A stretch of 64,000 nucleotides of DNA, from assembly GCA_946902875.1 (NCBI GenBank), contig OX336353.1, forward strand, positions 17,745,151 through 17,809,150, written 5' to 3'. The notes beneath the pieces were generated by a model. It was not told where the DNA came from and did no database searches. It saw only the letters and a program-made list of their open reading frames with translations. The stretch comes from Nematopogon swammerdamellus. Its lineage: Eukaryota > Arthropoda > Insecta > Lepidoptera > Adelidae. Shown one piece after another: positions 1-9,501 of the stretch. Position 1 is the first letter of the stretch. Every line of letters begins with the position of its first letter. Both the position numbers and the translations under genes were made by a program.

Positions 1-2973
1 CATCTCAGTCACAGCGGTTGCCGCTTGTAGCATCCCGATTACTTCCGTTTGGAAAACGGTTGAGTGTGCACCAAGTGGTACTGATCTGTTGATGTTCAGC
101 TCCAGTGAGAAAATGCCCGCACCGGTTCCGCTGCTTGTCCGTGACCCGTCTGTGAAGATTCTGAGTTCCGTCTCACTAGATGGGCCAGGGGTTTTTGGTC
201 CTATTATGACCTCGAAATGTTTTTCGAAGACGTGGGTGGTGGGTATCCGATCGGAACCTGCCCTTAATAGGGGTAGTTCATTGCACATCGTGTTCAGGAC
301 ACTTGTGTGCTTTACCGGTTCGTCCCCTTTCCATAGTCCTAGCGCATTGAGCCTTAGTGCGGACGCCGCCGCCTCCTGTCTGACAAATAGGTCCAGCGGC
401 GTCAGACAGAGCATGGCTTCAATGGCGGCCGTGGGTGTTGTGCGCATACAACCCGTAATGCCTATGCAGGCAAGCCTCTGCAGCTTCTCTAATTGCATCG
501 TTGTGGTCCGCAGTTTGGATCTGGGCCACCAGACCACGGCTCCGTAAGATAGCATCGGTCTCACTATGGCAGTGTACATCCACTGAGTTATTTTGGGGGT
601 TACACCCCATGTTTTTCCCAGCAGCCTGCGACACTGCCAGAATGAGACGGTTGCTTTTTGTATTTTTTGGTCCAAGTGCCTACTCCAGTTGAGTTTATTG
701 TCAAGAGTAATGCCCAGATACTTGACTTGCTCTGACATTGTTAGCATTGTCCCATTAAGCGTCGGGTATCTAAGGTTCCCGAGCTTCCTTTTGTTCGTGA
801 AGAGAACCATCTCTGTCTTCTTCGCGTTCACCGACAGAGATTGTTCCTTGCACCAGTCCTCAATGATCTTGAGAGCCCCTTGCATCACTTCACACAGTAT
901 CGTTTCGAAGCTCCCATTTATGAGGATGGCAATGTCATCCGCATAGCCGACCGTGTAGTACCCGGCCTCGTTTAGGCGCCTTAAGAGGCCGTCCACCACA
1001 AAGTCCCACAACAGCGGTGACAACACCCCTCCTTGTGGGCAGCCTCTAGCGACTAGAGCCCTCGTTGTGTCTGCCACCGTCACTTGAACCGCTCTGAGCT
1101 TCAGCATGTTTTCTATCCAGCCACTGATTGTGGAATCAACACCATACTGTGTCAGAGCCTGCCCAATACTTCCGAAGGTCGTTTTATCGAACGCGCCCTC
1201 TATGTCGATGAAGACGCCTAGGGTTGACATTTTGTTTTCTAGAGCCTGCTCAATTTTGTGCACTACTGCATGTAGTGCAGATTCTGTTGAGCGGCCTGGC
1301 ATGTATGCATGTTGCTGCTTGTGTAATGGATGATGTTTCAGCGTCACATCCCTAATTTCACGGTCACAAAGCCTTTCCAGTGTTTTAAGTAAAAACGAGG
1401 TCAGGCTAATCGGCCGGTACGACTTGGCAAGTGAGTACTCGCTCCTGCCAGGTTTTGGGATAAAGATTACTTTAACCTCACGCCATCCCCTGGGGACGTA
1501 CTTATGGGCAATGCAGGCTCTGAAGATCCTCACCAGTATTGGGACCAGGATCTTTGAGCACCACTGCAATTGCGCCGGATAAATGCCATCTAGCCCAGGT
1601 GATTTATAAGGGAGAAAGCTCTCTATAGCCCAAACTACCTTTTCATGCGTTACTACGCGTTGAGCCGTGTCCCAGTCTACGTTGGTCGGTTGACTCCCTG
1701 TGGTTTCAACCCAGTTGATCTGGTCGGCTATACTGCACTCGGGGAAGTGTGTGTCGAGCAGGACTTTACACATTTCCGGTACGGTGTTGGTGTATGTACC
1801 ATATGGTTTCCTCAGGCTTCCCATCTGCTGATCTGGCTCTCCTGAGAGTAGTTTCTTGATTCTGGCTGCCTGTGTGGTGGTCTCTATACTGCTGCAGAAC
1901 CTCCTCCAGGCATCCCTTCTTTTGGCCCTTACCCTTTTCTTGAAGTGGTTCAGGGCCTCTTTGTAATTCGCTAGGTCCGAGTTTTCTTTAGTATAACGCG
2001 CCCTGTTCTGGAGTCGTCTTAGTTTCCTTCGGAGATTCTCCAGTACTGGGCACCATTGTTTCCCTCCCTTTCCGGGGCCATCATTTGCTTCTGCAAGCGG
2101 ACAGGCTTCCTCGAAACTTTGGGTTAGTTCTGAAGTTAACTTTTCCACAGATAACTCGAGATCGTTGATTGTATGTACGACTTCGGGGATGTCGAAGCAC
2201 CCAAGCTTACCCTCAACCAGGCTCCTGTAATGGGCCTTGTTGGCTTTCCTTGGGTTTCTTCGTATCTCCCTCTTCGTGATGTTTGCTGTAATTTCAAAAC
2301 AAAGCCACCTGTGATCGGAGCATGACATTTCTCGAGAGACATACCACCCGCGCACCATGTTGACAGTTTTGTCTGTCGCCAGTGTTATGTCAATGACTGT
2401 CTCAAACCTGGTTGTTACAAAAGTGGGCTCCGACCCCTTGTTAAGAATTTGCATTTTAGTGGTTAGTAGGTATTCGTATAGTGAGTTACCTCTGTCATTG
2501 TTACGTGCGTTCCCCCAAACCTGGTGGTGTGCGTTGGAATCGCACCCTATGATGAGGTGCTCGTCGTTGTCCTCGCAGAAGCGCGTCAGTTCTTCCATCT
2601 TGCTCGATGGAGCCGGCTCTCTACAGTCCAGGTAGCAGGACGCCAGGATGATGCCCTTCGTGCCCGCTCCCTCGACTCCAAGGAGCCGGATGACGGTGTG
2701 GTCACAGTCAGTAAACTGGTTGAGTAGCGTTGCTGTAAAAAGACTCGGAACAAATATACAAGTTCTGTTCCTGTTAGATGCGGTGTCAAGATAGAGTTTA
2801 CCGCGTAGGTTACCCAGGCCACAGACCCTGCCACCACGAACCCATGGCTCCTGCAGCAGAGCTACGGTTTCACAACATGTCTCAAGCTTACCGTGTAAGG
2901 CTGCAGAAGCCATTTGTGAGTGCTGGAGATTGGCCTGAATAACTTTGATGCTCGGACTGTGTGAGACTGCCAT
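1..2973 (-). CDS. LINE ORF2: endonuclease / reverse transcriptase / RNase H (partial, runs off left edge)
   Basis: Starts at ATG 2973-2971 and stays open to base 1 (991 codons, no stop codon seen). Residues 1-230 are an AP-like endonuclease: QANLQHS near 13-19, LLQEPWV near 39-45, the CDSNAHHQVWG segment, VIDITLAT and the catalytic SDH at 219-221. The reverse transcriptase shows SYRPISL, FIDIEGAFDK, GCPQGGVLSP and the active-site YADD at 677-680. RNase H begins near residue 937 with FTDGS (Asp942) and the QTEV glutamate about 35 residues later; the rest is cut by the window. The protein nicks target DNA and copies the element RNA at the nick. The start lies 9 bases after the ORF1 stop and in the same frame. 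No terminator or 3' UTR is visible. Confidence 0.9.
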   Translation of the reverse strand, partial: MAVSHSPSIKVIQANLQHSQMASAALHGKLETCCETVALLQEPWVRGGRVCGLGNLRGKLYLDTASNRNRTCIFVPSLFTATLLNQFTDCDHTVIRLLGVEGAGTKGIILASCYLDCREPAPSSKMEELTRFCEDNDEHLIIGCDSNAHHQVWGNARNNDRGNSLYEYLLTTKMQILNKGSEPTFVTTRFETVIDITLATDKTVNMVRGWYVSREMSCSDHRWLCFEITANITKREIRRNPRKANKAHYRSLVEGKLGCFDIPEVVHTINDLELSVEKLTSELTQSFEEACPLAEANDGPGKGGKQWCPVLENLRRKLRRLQNRARYTKENSDLANYKEALNHFKKRVRAKRRDAWRRFCSSIETTTQAARIKKLLSGEPDQQMGSLRKPYGTYTNTVPEMCKVLLDTHFPECSIADQINWVETTGSQPTNVDWDTAQRVVTHEKVVWAIESFLPYKSPGLDGIYPAQLQWCSKILVPILVRIFRACIAHKYVPRGWREVKVIFIPKPGRSEYSLAKSYRPISLTSFLLKTLERLCDREIRDVTLKHHPLHKQQHAYMPGRSTESALHAVVHKIEQALENKMSTLGVFIDIEGAFDKTTFGSIGQALTQYGVDSTISGWIENMLKLRAVQVTVADTTRALVARGCPQGGVLSPLLWDFVVDGLLRRLNEAGYYTVGYADDIAILINGSFETILCEVMQGALKIIEDWCKEQSLSVNAKKTEMVLFTNKRKLGNLRYPTLNGTMLTMSEQVKYLGITLDNKLNWSRHLDQKIQKATVSFWQCRRLLGKTWGVTPKITQWMYTAIVRPMLSYGAVVWWPRSKLRTTTMQLEKLQRLACIGITGCMRTTPTAAIEAMLCLTPLDLFVRQEAAASALRLNALGLWKGDEPVKHTSVLNTMCNELPLLRAGSDRIPTTHVFEKHFEVIIGPKTPGPSSETELRIFTDGSRTSSGTGAGIFSLELNINRSVPLGAHSTVFQTEVIGMLQAATAVTEM

Positions 2974-2982
2974 TCCCAAGGA

Positions 2983-4677
2983 TCACGCAGACTCCTCACC
3001 CGAGGCAGCGAGGAGTTGCTCCTCGTCAATATCTAGGCACAGGGATTCTGCCATTACCTGTAGTGGGTCAAGCGATCCCTCCATGCCCAGGCCGTGTGGG
3101 CCCCTTAACGCCAGGTCTGCGTAGGCAGAGTCTAGCGAGAGGGTCCCCGGCATGCTCGGAAGCGGTTCCAGTCCGTAGACTGGGGCCGCTTCTTCACTTG
3201 ACGCGATGGAGCACTCCCCCGCTCCCACGGGCAGATGCCCGCCGTCCCTGTACCACTGGCGCTTCACTTTGACACCGTGGTCCGTCGCGTCATCCTTCCT
3301 CGTGAAGCACGCGAAAGGATTTGTAAGTGGTGACTTACCATGGGGTGGTGTAGTCACCATAGGTCCTGGCGTCAGTACCGGCACCACATAAGATGGCGGT
3401 GACGGTGTCGGAGTCTCTGTCGTCGGTTGAACCGTCCCGACCGCTTTTGTTCCCTCAGCTGCTGCAGTAGCTGCTGCTGGAGGTAGTGCAGGATTCGGCT
3501 TTGGTATACCTGCGTCGGGTACGTGGACGTACACATTGGACAGCCCGTGTCCAATCCGGCGGTGGTGGCTCAGTAGCGTGCCCATCTCTGTCTCGGGTAT
3601 GCCGAGAGTGATGAGCAGGCCACCTTGATCTCGTGTTGAGTTCAGCACTGTCCACCTGCCTATTTTTAGGTGTCTGTTCTGCACCCTACAGCGGTCCATG
3701 ACAGCCTTGACGCTGATGTCGGCTGGGACCCCGGGCACCTTACAGAAACACCGTACCAATTTTTGCACCTCGCTGGCTGGAATCACGGCGAGTTTAATCC
3801 CTGTAAGGGATAGCTCTGCCACCTTCTGTTCCAGCCAGTTTCTAGTGAAGTCTTTGGAACACCTAAGATTCAGGGCCCCTACTTTAAAAGTAGGGAATCC
3901 CTGGAAATTGGGTCCCGTCGGTGTGCTGTCGTCGTCGTCGTCCTCATCATCCGGAAGAGGTGCATCCGTCACCATCTTCCACAGGACGTTCTCCAGCGTC
4001 TCGCGGATCGACTCTGCTTCGTCCTTGGTCAGGGGGGCTCTGTCAGCCTTTACGATGGCCATCTCCGTATATTTAGCTGTTGCTGCAGCAGCGTACGAGA
4101 GGCCCTCTACCCTCGGCCTTTTCTCAGATGGGGTCATGCCTGACACCCCTGGTCGGCCCCTCTTCTGATGCGAGCAGGTCGGTGCGTCGGCCTGGTCCTT
4201 TCCAAAGTCGGGCAAACATGTGGACGGGGCCGCTGCTGATGATCGCGATGGCCCGCGGTGGCCGTGCCCAGATCCCCTTAGGGGGGGTCTGACCGGCATG
4301 GTTCCGCGTGCCCCACCCCCTCGTCCACGATGCCCGGCTCTGAATGGCCCAATGGCTCCTCTCCCACGGGTGTTGGTGAAGGGGTCCTCACGACCCGTTT
4401 CCCCGGCTGCGCCCGTGGGTTGGTACTGCCCCGTGGACTCAAGCATGCGGTTAAAATGTGCGCGACGCCGCTTGTTAAGGCGGTGTCTTGCATTCTTACC
4501 CCTCTTTACTTGAGTCCACGTCTCGTCACGACTGTCCCGTCTGTCTGCCACCGGTTCGGCCGCAGCCGCAATCGGTGGTGGCGTCGTCCTTTCTCCTTGC
4601 ATCGGTGGCTGTATTACTGTGTCTTTCATATTATTATCCATACTCTTCTTCCGTTTGTTGCTTCGTCCCCCAAGCAT
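2983..4677 (-). CDS. LINE ORF1 protein with DUF4780-like domain
   Basis: ORF1 of the same LINE, about 564 residues from ATG 4677-4675; the reading frame is open four codons further upstream but only with a GTG, so I prefer the ATG. The N-terminal third is basic (RSNKRKK, NKRRRAH) and Gly/Arg-rich (RGRGGGARG), likely to bind RNA. An acidic stretch (DDEDDDDD near 248-254) precedes a folded region at about 200-395 that matches the DUF4780 type found beside insect retrotransposon pols (GALNLRCSKDFTRNWLEQ, then KIGRWTVLNSTRDQGG). The C-terminal part is proline/threonine-rich. No CCHC zinc knuckle is visible, which is unusual for I-group ORF1 proteins. The TGA at 2985-2983 is followed in the same frame by ORF2. 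Confidence 0.85.
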   Translation of the reverse strand: MLGGRSNKRKKSMDNNMKDTVIQPPMQGERTTPPPIAAAAEPVADRRDSRDETWTQVKRGKNARHRLNKRRRAHFNRMLESTGQYQPTGAAGETGREDPFTNTRGRGAIGPFRAGHRGRGGGARGTMPVRPPLRGSGHGHRGPSRSSAAAPSTCLPDFGKDQADAPTCSHQKRGRPGVSGMTPSEKRPRVEGLSYAAAATAKYTEMAIVKADRAPLTKDEAESIRETLENVLWKMVTDAPLPDDEDDDDDSTPTGPNFQGFPTFKVGALNLRCSKDFTRNWLEQKVAELSLTGIKLAVIPASEVQKLVRCFCKVPGVPADISVKAVMDRCRVQNRHLKIGRWTVLNSTRDQGGLLITLGIPETEMGTLLSHHRRIGHGLSNVYVHVPDAGIPKPNPALPPAAATAAAEGTKAVGTVQPTTETPTPSPPSYVVPVLTPGPMVTTPPHGKSPLTNPFACFTRKDDATDHGVKVKRQWYRDGGHLPVGAGECSIASSEEAAPVYGLEPLPSMPGTLSLDSAYADLALRGPHGLGMEGSLDPLQVMAESLCLDIDEEQLLAASGEESA

Positions 4678-5145
4678 CCCACCCACCACCGAGTCCTCAA
4701 AATTGGGGATGCCCGTTTGGGCACCAGGTTAGCTGGGGGATATAGCACCCGGAACATATTGTCCAGCCCTTGATGAGTGTCAGCCACACACACCCTCCCT
4801 CTGTGAGTCCGCCACCCATCAACTGCCAGTTCAATAGGTTCACTCTTAGGATGGTCCATCTACGAGCAGGTTACGGTCACGATCGGGCCGACCCAGCCAC
4901 GGTGCCGTCCCAAAGCGCTCCGGCCCGCTGCAGACAGGCCATCCTAGGGGCGCTAGCCGACATCCGTCTTACCGTGATGCCACAGCCGATTGATCGCAGT
5001 GCGGCTACATTGCGACCGCCCGTTTTGGGATGAATCTGAGGCCAAAGCAGCGTGTTGCACCTCGCGGAGATGCTCAGCTACCAGGATCCCCATCTCCCCC
5101 CTTACGGGTCTCCACGCACGGCACAAACACGCGGGTGACGGAGGG
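4678..5145 (-). promoter_or_regulatory. 5' UTR / internal promoter region of the LINE
   Basis: Sequence between the ORF1 start and the homopolymer at 5146. By family analogy it should carry the internal RNA polymerase II promoter of the LINE. No core element can be named with confidence. The short ORFs here on both strands have no recognisable content. Confidence 0.5.

Positions 5146-5175
<30 letters not shown>
5146..5175 (+). repeat. 30-base poly(A) tract (plus strand)
   Basis: Uninterrupted run of 30 A on the plus strand, exactly at the 5' end of the minus-strand LINE. It is either part of the target into which the LINE inserted or the old tail of a plus-strand retroelement. Confidence 0.95.
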
Positions 5176-5177
<2 letters not shown>

Positions 5178-5546
5178 GGTCGTCACCCCACTTACTGGGA
5201 TAGGACAGGATGGATTTGTGGTTGATAGGTAGCTGGTGAGGGTTATATTCTGGGATTTTGAGGATGGGCTGGTTTCAGACCACGGCCTTGGTGCCCATTA
5301 CAATGCTCGCGGGAGAAGATCTTGGTGAAGTGTTAGCTACGTTACTCTCTCACGAGTCAGTCACCAGATCTGGTCATGAAAGGTTAAACAGCTTAGCACT
5401 CGCAAGCCACCACGCCTCGACAAGGCGTCTTCACTGCGTGGTGTTTTCCGGGTGTGATGTAGTGAAAGTGGCGCCCCCGCACTGGGGGTGAAGGGTTGAC
5501 ACAGAAACACTGTAGGTCGCGTCATGTCTCGTTATACGAGTAAGTT
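5176..5546. other. Unassigned stretch beside the LINE 5' end
   Basis: Moderately GC-rich, low in simple repeats. A 77-codon plus-strand frame (5258-5491) is open but I recognise nothing in it; its length is not beyond chance. It could be part of the element that owned the poly(A) tract or unique host DNA. Confidence 0.3.
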
Positions 5547-5547
5547 G

Positions 5548-5676
5548 TATTTTTTTTTATGGAAACTGACACGGTTTGCCACATCACCTACAACATCCGC
5601 GATGTCAGCCCATAACACCGGGTGAACTAGGTGCCATGTCAGTGCTTCCCTTCGGTCGTGTCGGCTACACTGGCAA
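5548..5676 (-). mobile_element. 5S-type SINE, 3' fragment
   Basis: Begins on the plus strand with a T run and ATGGAAACTGACACGG, then the ACCGGGTGAACTAGGTGCC block seen in all copies of this SINE. Only the 3' third is present, so the copy is 5'-truncated. Read on the minus strand it ends in a short A run. Confidence 0.75.
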
Positions 5677-6127
5677 AACCTAGTTACTAATAAAAAAAAA
5701 TAGCCAACGGGCGAGGAGAGGTGTTTTTAAGGTCGACTGTACCAGTACCACTGTTCTTACGGCACAGCCACGGATGTATAGGAGTGTTCCATACTTCTAC
5801 CAATACACTTGGTGACGAGGGTCTGATGATGTCTCAATAAGAGCGCACTATTTGAATTTTGTGGCATTTTTTTCTCGTGCAAGTGGCAACTCTGAATTTT
5901 TCTGGTTTTGAGATCGTTCCATCGAGTCGGTCGGTCTATGATTAGAGCCCTGTTGAAATGTAGATTTATGTCCACGTGAATCTAACTAGCTGCTTCTTCT
6001 CGATAGCAGGAGGGCAATGTTGGACATCGCACTATCATAAGTACCAATAATAAATCTGTAATGGATGGTCATGGAGTAAGTTACGTTGTTTTATGACATA
6101 TTGCGTTTGTAGACTCTATGTATGATA
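5677..6127. other. No gene seen; unassigned AT-rich DNA
   Basis: No open frame with recognisable content and no clear repeat copy, apart from a GTTACTAATAAAAA motif that recurs near 6706. Confidence 0.4.
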
Positions 6128-6347
6128 CTACACCGAGGTTTCCGCACCACAAAAAAAAAAAAATTGAAAAAAAAAAACACTTTTCTTGTATGGGAACCCC
6201 CTTAATTTTTAAATTTTTCTATTTTTTATTATTTGTTGTTATATCCGCCATAATAACACATATTCTGTAAAAATTTCAACGGGATACCTATTACGGCTCA
6301 AGAGATATAGCCCTCGGACAGACGGACGGACGCACAGACAGACAGAC

Positions 6348-6379
<32 letters not shown>

Positions 6380-6430
6380 GGACGGAGTAGGCTTAGTAAT
6401 AGGCTTCCGTACGGGATACGGAAACTTTGA
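6128..6430 (+). mobile_element. Interspersed repeat, CCGGCCAAGTG family (family A), 5'-truncated
   Basis: Starts within the head block (CACCGAGGTTTCCGCACC), continues through A runs, the GTATGGGAACCCCC block and TCCGCCATAATAACACAT, a GACA microsatellite and ends near GGCTTCCGTACGGG. The same order of blocks recurs at 8493-8626 with 17282-17410, 38197-38740, 54490-55100 and 63566-63811. The family is common in Lepidoptera; its mode of movement is not clear from these copies. Confidence 0.7.
6318..6385. repeat. (GACA/GACG)n microsatellite
   Basis: Tetranucleotide array GACA with GACG variants inside the family A repeat, at the position where every copy of the family carries a similar array. 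Confidence 0.9.
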
Positions 6431-7196
6431 CGATTTTTAGAAATCTTTTCTGTATGTATGTATGTATGTTACTCCATAACTCTTAAACTGATCATGCGAA
6501 TTCGATGATACTTAGTACTAGCACATTTAACTATACGTGACACAGGATAGGCTAGGAAAAAAATGAAAGTTCGAATTACGCTAAGACGTGGCTCTCATAC
6601 AAACCGAATTGTTCCGCGTTCCGAAATAAAGGTACGGTAGCGGGCTTACTTACTGTCTTCTTTTTAAATACGTATTTTGCGCGAGTGAAGCCGCGGGCAA
6701 AAGCTAGTTACTATTAAAAATAGTCAACGGCACCATTGATTGTCTTCCGGCGAGTGTGTTCCCGAATCCTTTAACCTGGGTGTCTTCAAACGTCGCGCCA
6801 CAGATTACTAAATAGTTACTTCGTCGCGCGTCGTATCAACGGGCTAAACACCTATAATCCATCCATACATACATACATACATACATAGATACATACATAC
6901 ACGTTAAACTCGTAATAACCCTTCCTTTTGGCATCGCCTTAGCCGAGTAATAATATAAAGGGCTAAACTTTTGACCTACTTTCGTTTCCGCAGGTTTGAT
7001 TCATACCACCATAAAGCCCCTTACAATGTTAGAAATATTAACTTTGTCACAATGTAGTGTGACTTGCATGTTTCCTATAGAAATGAAAATGCTTAAAAGA
7101 CGCATACACGGAATTCTTATACAGATTTAAATTTCGAAATAAATATTTTTGTACTTGACTATATGCGATCGTAAAATGTACAATTTTATACTACCT
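6431..7196. other. Repeat debris with a Helitron-like 3' end and a CATA array
   Basis: Contains GTGAAGCCGCGGGCAAAAG followed by CTAGT near 6684-6706, the 3' terminus shape shared with Helitron-like copies elsewhere here, with no 5' partner I can place. A CATA microsatellite lies at about 6866-6903. No gene seen. Confidence 0.5.
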
Positions 7197-7197
7197 A

Positions 7198-7500
7198 CTA
7201 GCTGCAGTACCCGGCTCCGCTCGGGTGCAGTTCGGCTTTTGATCGGCTTCTACCAAACCAATACTGCAACGCAACGCAACAGAACTGCTAACGCTATCTG
7301 TTACTACCATTCTCTGTTACACCACACTAAATTCCGTTCATACTATACTTTTTCGATATTGCTCAGCCCTAAGATCATTTAGAGTGGTGGTGTATAGCCT
7401 ATAGTGAGCCTGAAGAACCACTCTTTACATTGGTGCAAACCGCATCAAAATCTGTTAAGTGGTTCCGGAGTTTATCCCGACTATTATATACATACAGACG
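7198..7500 (-). mobile_element. Helitron-like non-autonomous repeat (family B)
   Basis: On the minus strand the copy runs from the CATACA-rich left part through ACTCCGGAACCAC, GGTTTGCACCAATG, CTCACTATAGGCTATA and GGGCTGAGCAATATC to GGAGCCGGGTACTGCAG and CTAG followed by T. Sister copies are at 20491-20800, 21776-22433 and 27211-27665. The CTAG|T terminus is what Helitrons leave; no Rep/helicase is encoded. Confidence 0.6.
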
Positions 7501-7596
7501 GTGCACTGCAATTTGCTTTTATACTGTAAAATAATCTGTGCGCAGAACTGTGGAGCATTCACATTGTAATGTGGTGTAGTGAAATTTAAGAAAAAC

Positions 7597-7665
7597 CGGC
7601 CAAGTGCGAGTCGGTCTCGCGCACCGAGGTTTCCGTACCACCACGTAATCGGCTAGTTTTTTTTA
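7597..7665 (+). mobile_element. Family A head fragment
   Basis: AAAACCGGCCAAGTGCGAGTC followed by CGCGCACCGAGGTTTCC, about 65 bases, then unrelated sequence beginning ACCGACTTCTTCAAAAAAGG, itself a motif that recurs inverted at 18215-18243. Confidence 0.6.
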
Positions 7666-8492
7666 TTAACCGACTTCTTCAAAAAAGGAGGTTGTCAATT
7701 CGACCCGTAGGTATATATGTAATATCGTTGGAATTACACAATATATTTGTATATGTTCGTCTATGTGGGCTTCTAAACAGGTGAGCCAAATTTCATAAGT
7801 GTATGTATGTATGTTTGTACACACAAACATACATACATACACTTATGAAATTTGGCATGTTTGTATGTACAAACAATGTTTGTCCACGCATTTCTCCGAA
7901 ACTAATACGAAACGAAAACGAATTGTGACCATTCTTTTTTATTGGCTTACATTTACTTCAACTTAGGGAACAGTGTAAATTTAATCAAAATCGGTTCAGT
8001 AGTTTTCAAGATATGGACTGTTAAGTGTGTACCAATCACTGGAAAAACACGGTCAGGATCTATCATTATGCCTTTCAAATAGGTATCTTAGTTTTCGAGA
8101 AAAACCTCTGCGACAGACAGACGGACACCGGAGTGATCTTATAATGTTTCCGTTATTCCTTTTAAGGTACGGAACCATACAAATAAAATAAAAACACATA
8201 TTGCCAAGAAAGCTTGGTTGGTTGCCCGCCACATTCTGTAGTCAAGTTATCTATAAGGCGGCTAGATTATTAGGTATTATGCTCAGCTCCTTCTAAATAT
8301 AGCAGCTTGTTCGATCGAGCACTGACGTGTACTAGAAGAATGTCTTTGACTAGAAGCATATAGCTTAGTTAGTGCATTTGCCGGGTCGCTAGAGCCAAGT
8401 CTAGCCTAATCCGTTGAGTCTAGTATACTTTCTCTAACCACTGTGTAGGTACGTTATTTTTATAATTTACATATATTTTGTGCATTAGAAAT
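7666..8492. other. No gene seen; contains a short palindrome
   Basis: An inverted repeat centred near 7824 (AAGTGTATGTATGTATG against its complement, ending CATACACTTATG) and the AAAATCGGTTCAGTAG motif that occurs in many lepidopteran repeats. No coding content recognised. Confidence 0.4.
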
Positions 8493-8626
8493 AAACAAGT
8501 GCGAGTCGGAGACGCGCACCGAGGTTTCCGCACCAAAAAAAAAAAAAACATTCGAAGAAAAAACATGTTTCTTGTATGGGAACCCCCCTTAATTTTTGAC
8601 TTTTTAATTTTTTATATTATATCCGC
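8493..8626 (+). mobile_element. Family A repeat, left half, split by the BEL/Pao insertion
   Basis: Head block CAAGTGCGAGTCGG, then A run, TTGTATGGGAACCCCC and TATATCCGC. The next base of the family (CATAATAACACAT) is found at 17287, after the LTR element, so the insertion point is exact. Confidence 0.85.
8622..8626 (+). repeat. Target site duplication TCCGC (left)
   Basis: TCCGC immediately before the 5' LTR; the same five bases follow the 3' LTR at 17282-17286. Five bases fits BEL/Pao integration. Confidence 0.92.
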
Positions 8627-9476
8627 TGTGGCGGACGACGACAGCCCCGCGGCCGGCAGCGAAGCGCACGACGCGCACGTCTTAGCTTAGGGCTTAGAAC
8701 AGCGAGGAAGCAGCCGTCGTAGTTTGTAGAGTAGGATTTTTAAGTTAGTTTAGGCCTTACGATTAAGTTAATATAAGTTAGAAATAAGATATATATAAAT
8801 AAATATACTTTTTACACAAACCGTAGACTAGTTAGTCTGTAAGTTTTAGTTATTATCTTAGCGAATATTCACTAGATTTAGTTATTTGTACGTAGGTTAG
8901 ATGTAAGTTTACTTGAATAAATAATATTATTGGACGGCTTTTTACTGAAGTAACTCGAGACGAGAGCGACAGGTAGCGAGACGAAGGGATTAGCGGCGGC
9001 GACCGAGCCAGGCGCCCATTGTTCTGCTCGCTCGCAAAACCGGATGCGTGCCGCAGCGGCCGGCGAGCGGGCAGAAAAGTAAATAAAAATAGGCGCTATT
9101 CCGTTGGCTCGCCAGTACAGATCAAGCAGCCAGAGAGAGAGGACCTCCGACAAGTGGAGCACATCAGGAAGACGGCAAGACACAGCGGCATTGCAGAAGA
9201 GCTTTCCCGCCGACGCGGTCGACTACCGGCTAGCAAGTGCCGCCGTACTGCCGTCCCTCTCTCTCCGCGCCGCCGCGTTTGTCTCGCTCTGGCAAACCTG
9301 TCGCTTCGTCCGTGTTGCTCCGGTAACGGGCCGTCCCGTTATTGTACTGAGCACCGGCGTTTCATTTGGCATTCGTTGTTCCCCGTACCGCATATCTTCG
9401 ACCGAGTGACTGGGCGTCTCACCTGAACCAAGAAGAAAATACAGTCCACTCCGAACCCGAGCGACGAGCAGTAACA
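8627..9476 (+). repeat. 5' LTR
   Basis: Starts TGTGGCGGACG and ends AGCAGTAACA (TG...CA). Matches 16432-17281 at a constant offset of 7,805 with no difference that I could see. A TATATAAAT box lies near 8792-8800 and an AATAAA at 8916-8921, plausible promoter and polyadenylation signals. Confidence 0.95.
8790..8808 (+). promoter_or_regulatory. Candidate TATA region of the 5' LTR
   Basis: AT-rich ATATATATAAATAAATA in the first fifth of the LTR. It is the only TATA-like run before the GC-rich second half; assignment is inferred from position. Confidence 0.4.
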
Positions 9477-9477
9477 T

Positions 9478-9495
9478 TGGTCCTATCGCCGCCGG
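9478..9495 (+). other. Candidate primer binding site
   Basis: TGGTCCTATCGCCGCCGG begins one base after the 5' LTR. The leading TGG pairs with the CCA end of a tRNA, as expected of minus-strand primer sites; I cannot name the tRNA. Confidence 0.65.
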
Positions 9496-9501
9496 ATCAA
9501 G

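Larger units (their letters stand above)
1..5145 (-). mobile_element. Non-LTR retrotransposon (LINE), I-group/LOA-like, left end cut by window
   Basis: Two-ORF LINE read on the minus strand: a 5' UTR of about 470 bases, ORF1 with a nucleic-acid-binding type protein, and ORF2 with an AP-type endonuclease, reverse transcriptase and the start of an RNase H domain. All codons visible in ORF2 (991) and all in ORF1 are open, so the copy looks young. The presence of RNase H after the RT points to the I superfamily (I, LOA, Tad, Outcast groups) rather than Jockey or CR1; LOA-like is my best guess, without a tree. The 5' boundary is placed where the minus-strand sequence meets the 30-base homopolymer at 5146-5175. 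The 3' end, poly(A) and target duplication lie outside the window. Confidence 0.85.

Noticed and set aside
2961..4513. Plus-strand frames across ORF1 (for example 3698-4168)
   Set aside because: Antisense shadows of the LINE ORF1; no recognised content.
6318..6385. GACA array considered as a CRISPR-like repeat
   Set aside because: Simple microsatellite without spacers, in an animal genome.
9019..9426. 135-codon and 101-codon frames in the 5' LTR (repeated at 16824 and 16909)
   Set aside because: Overlapping frames on both strands of the LTR; identical in both copies simply because the LTRs are. No domain.
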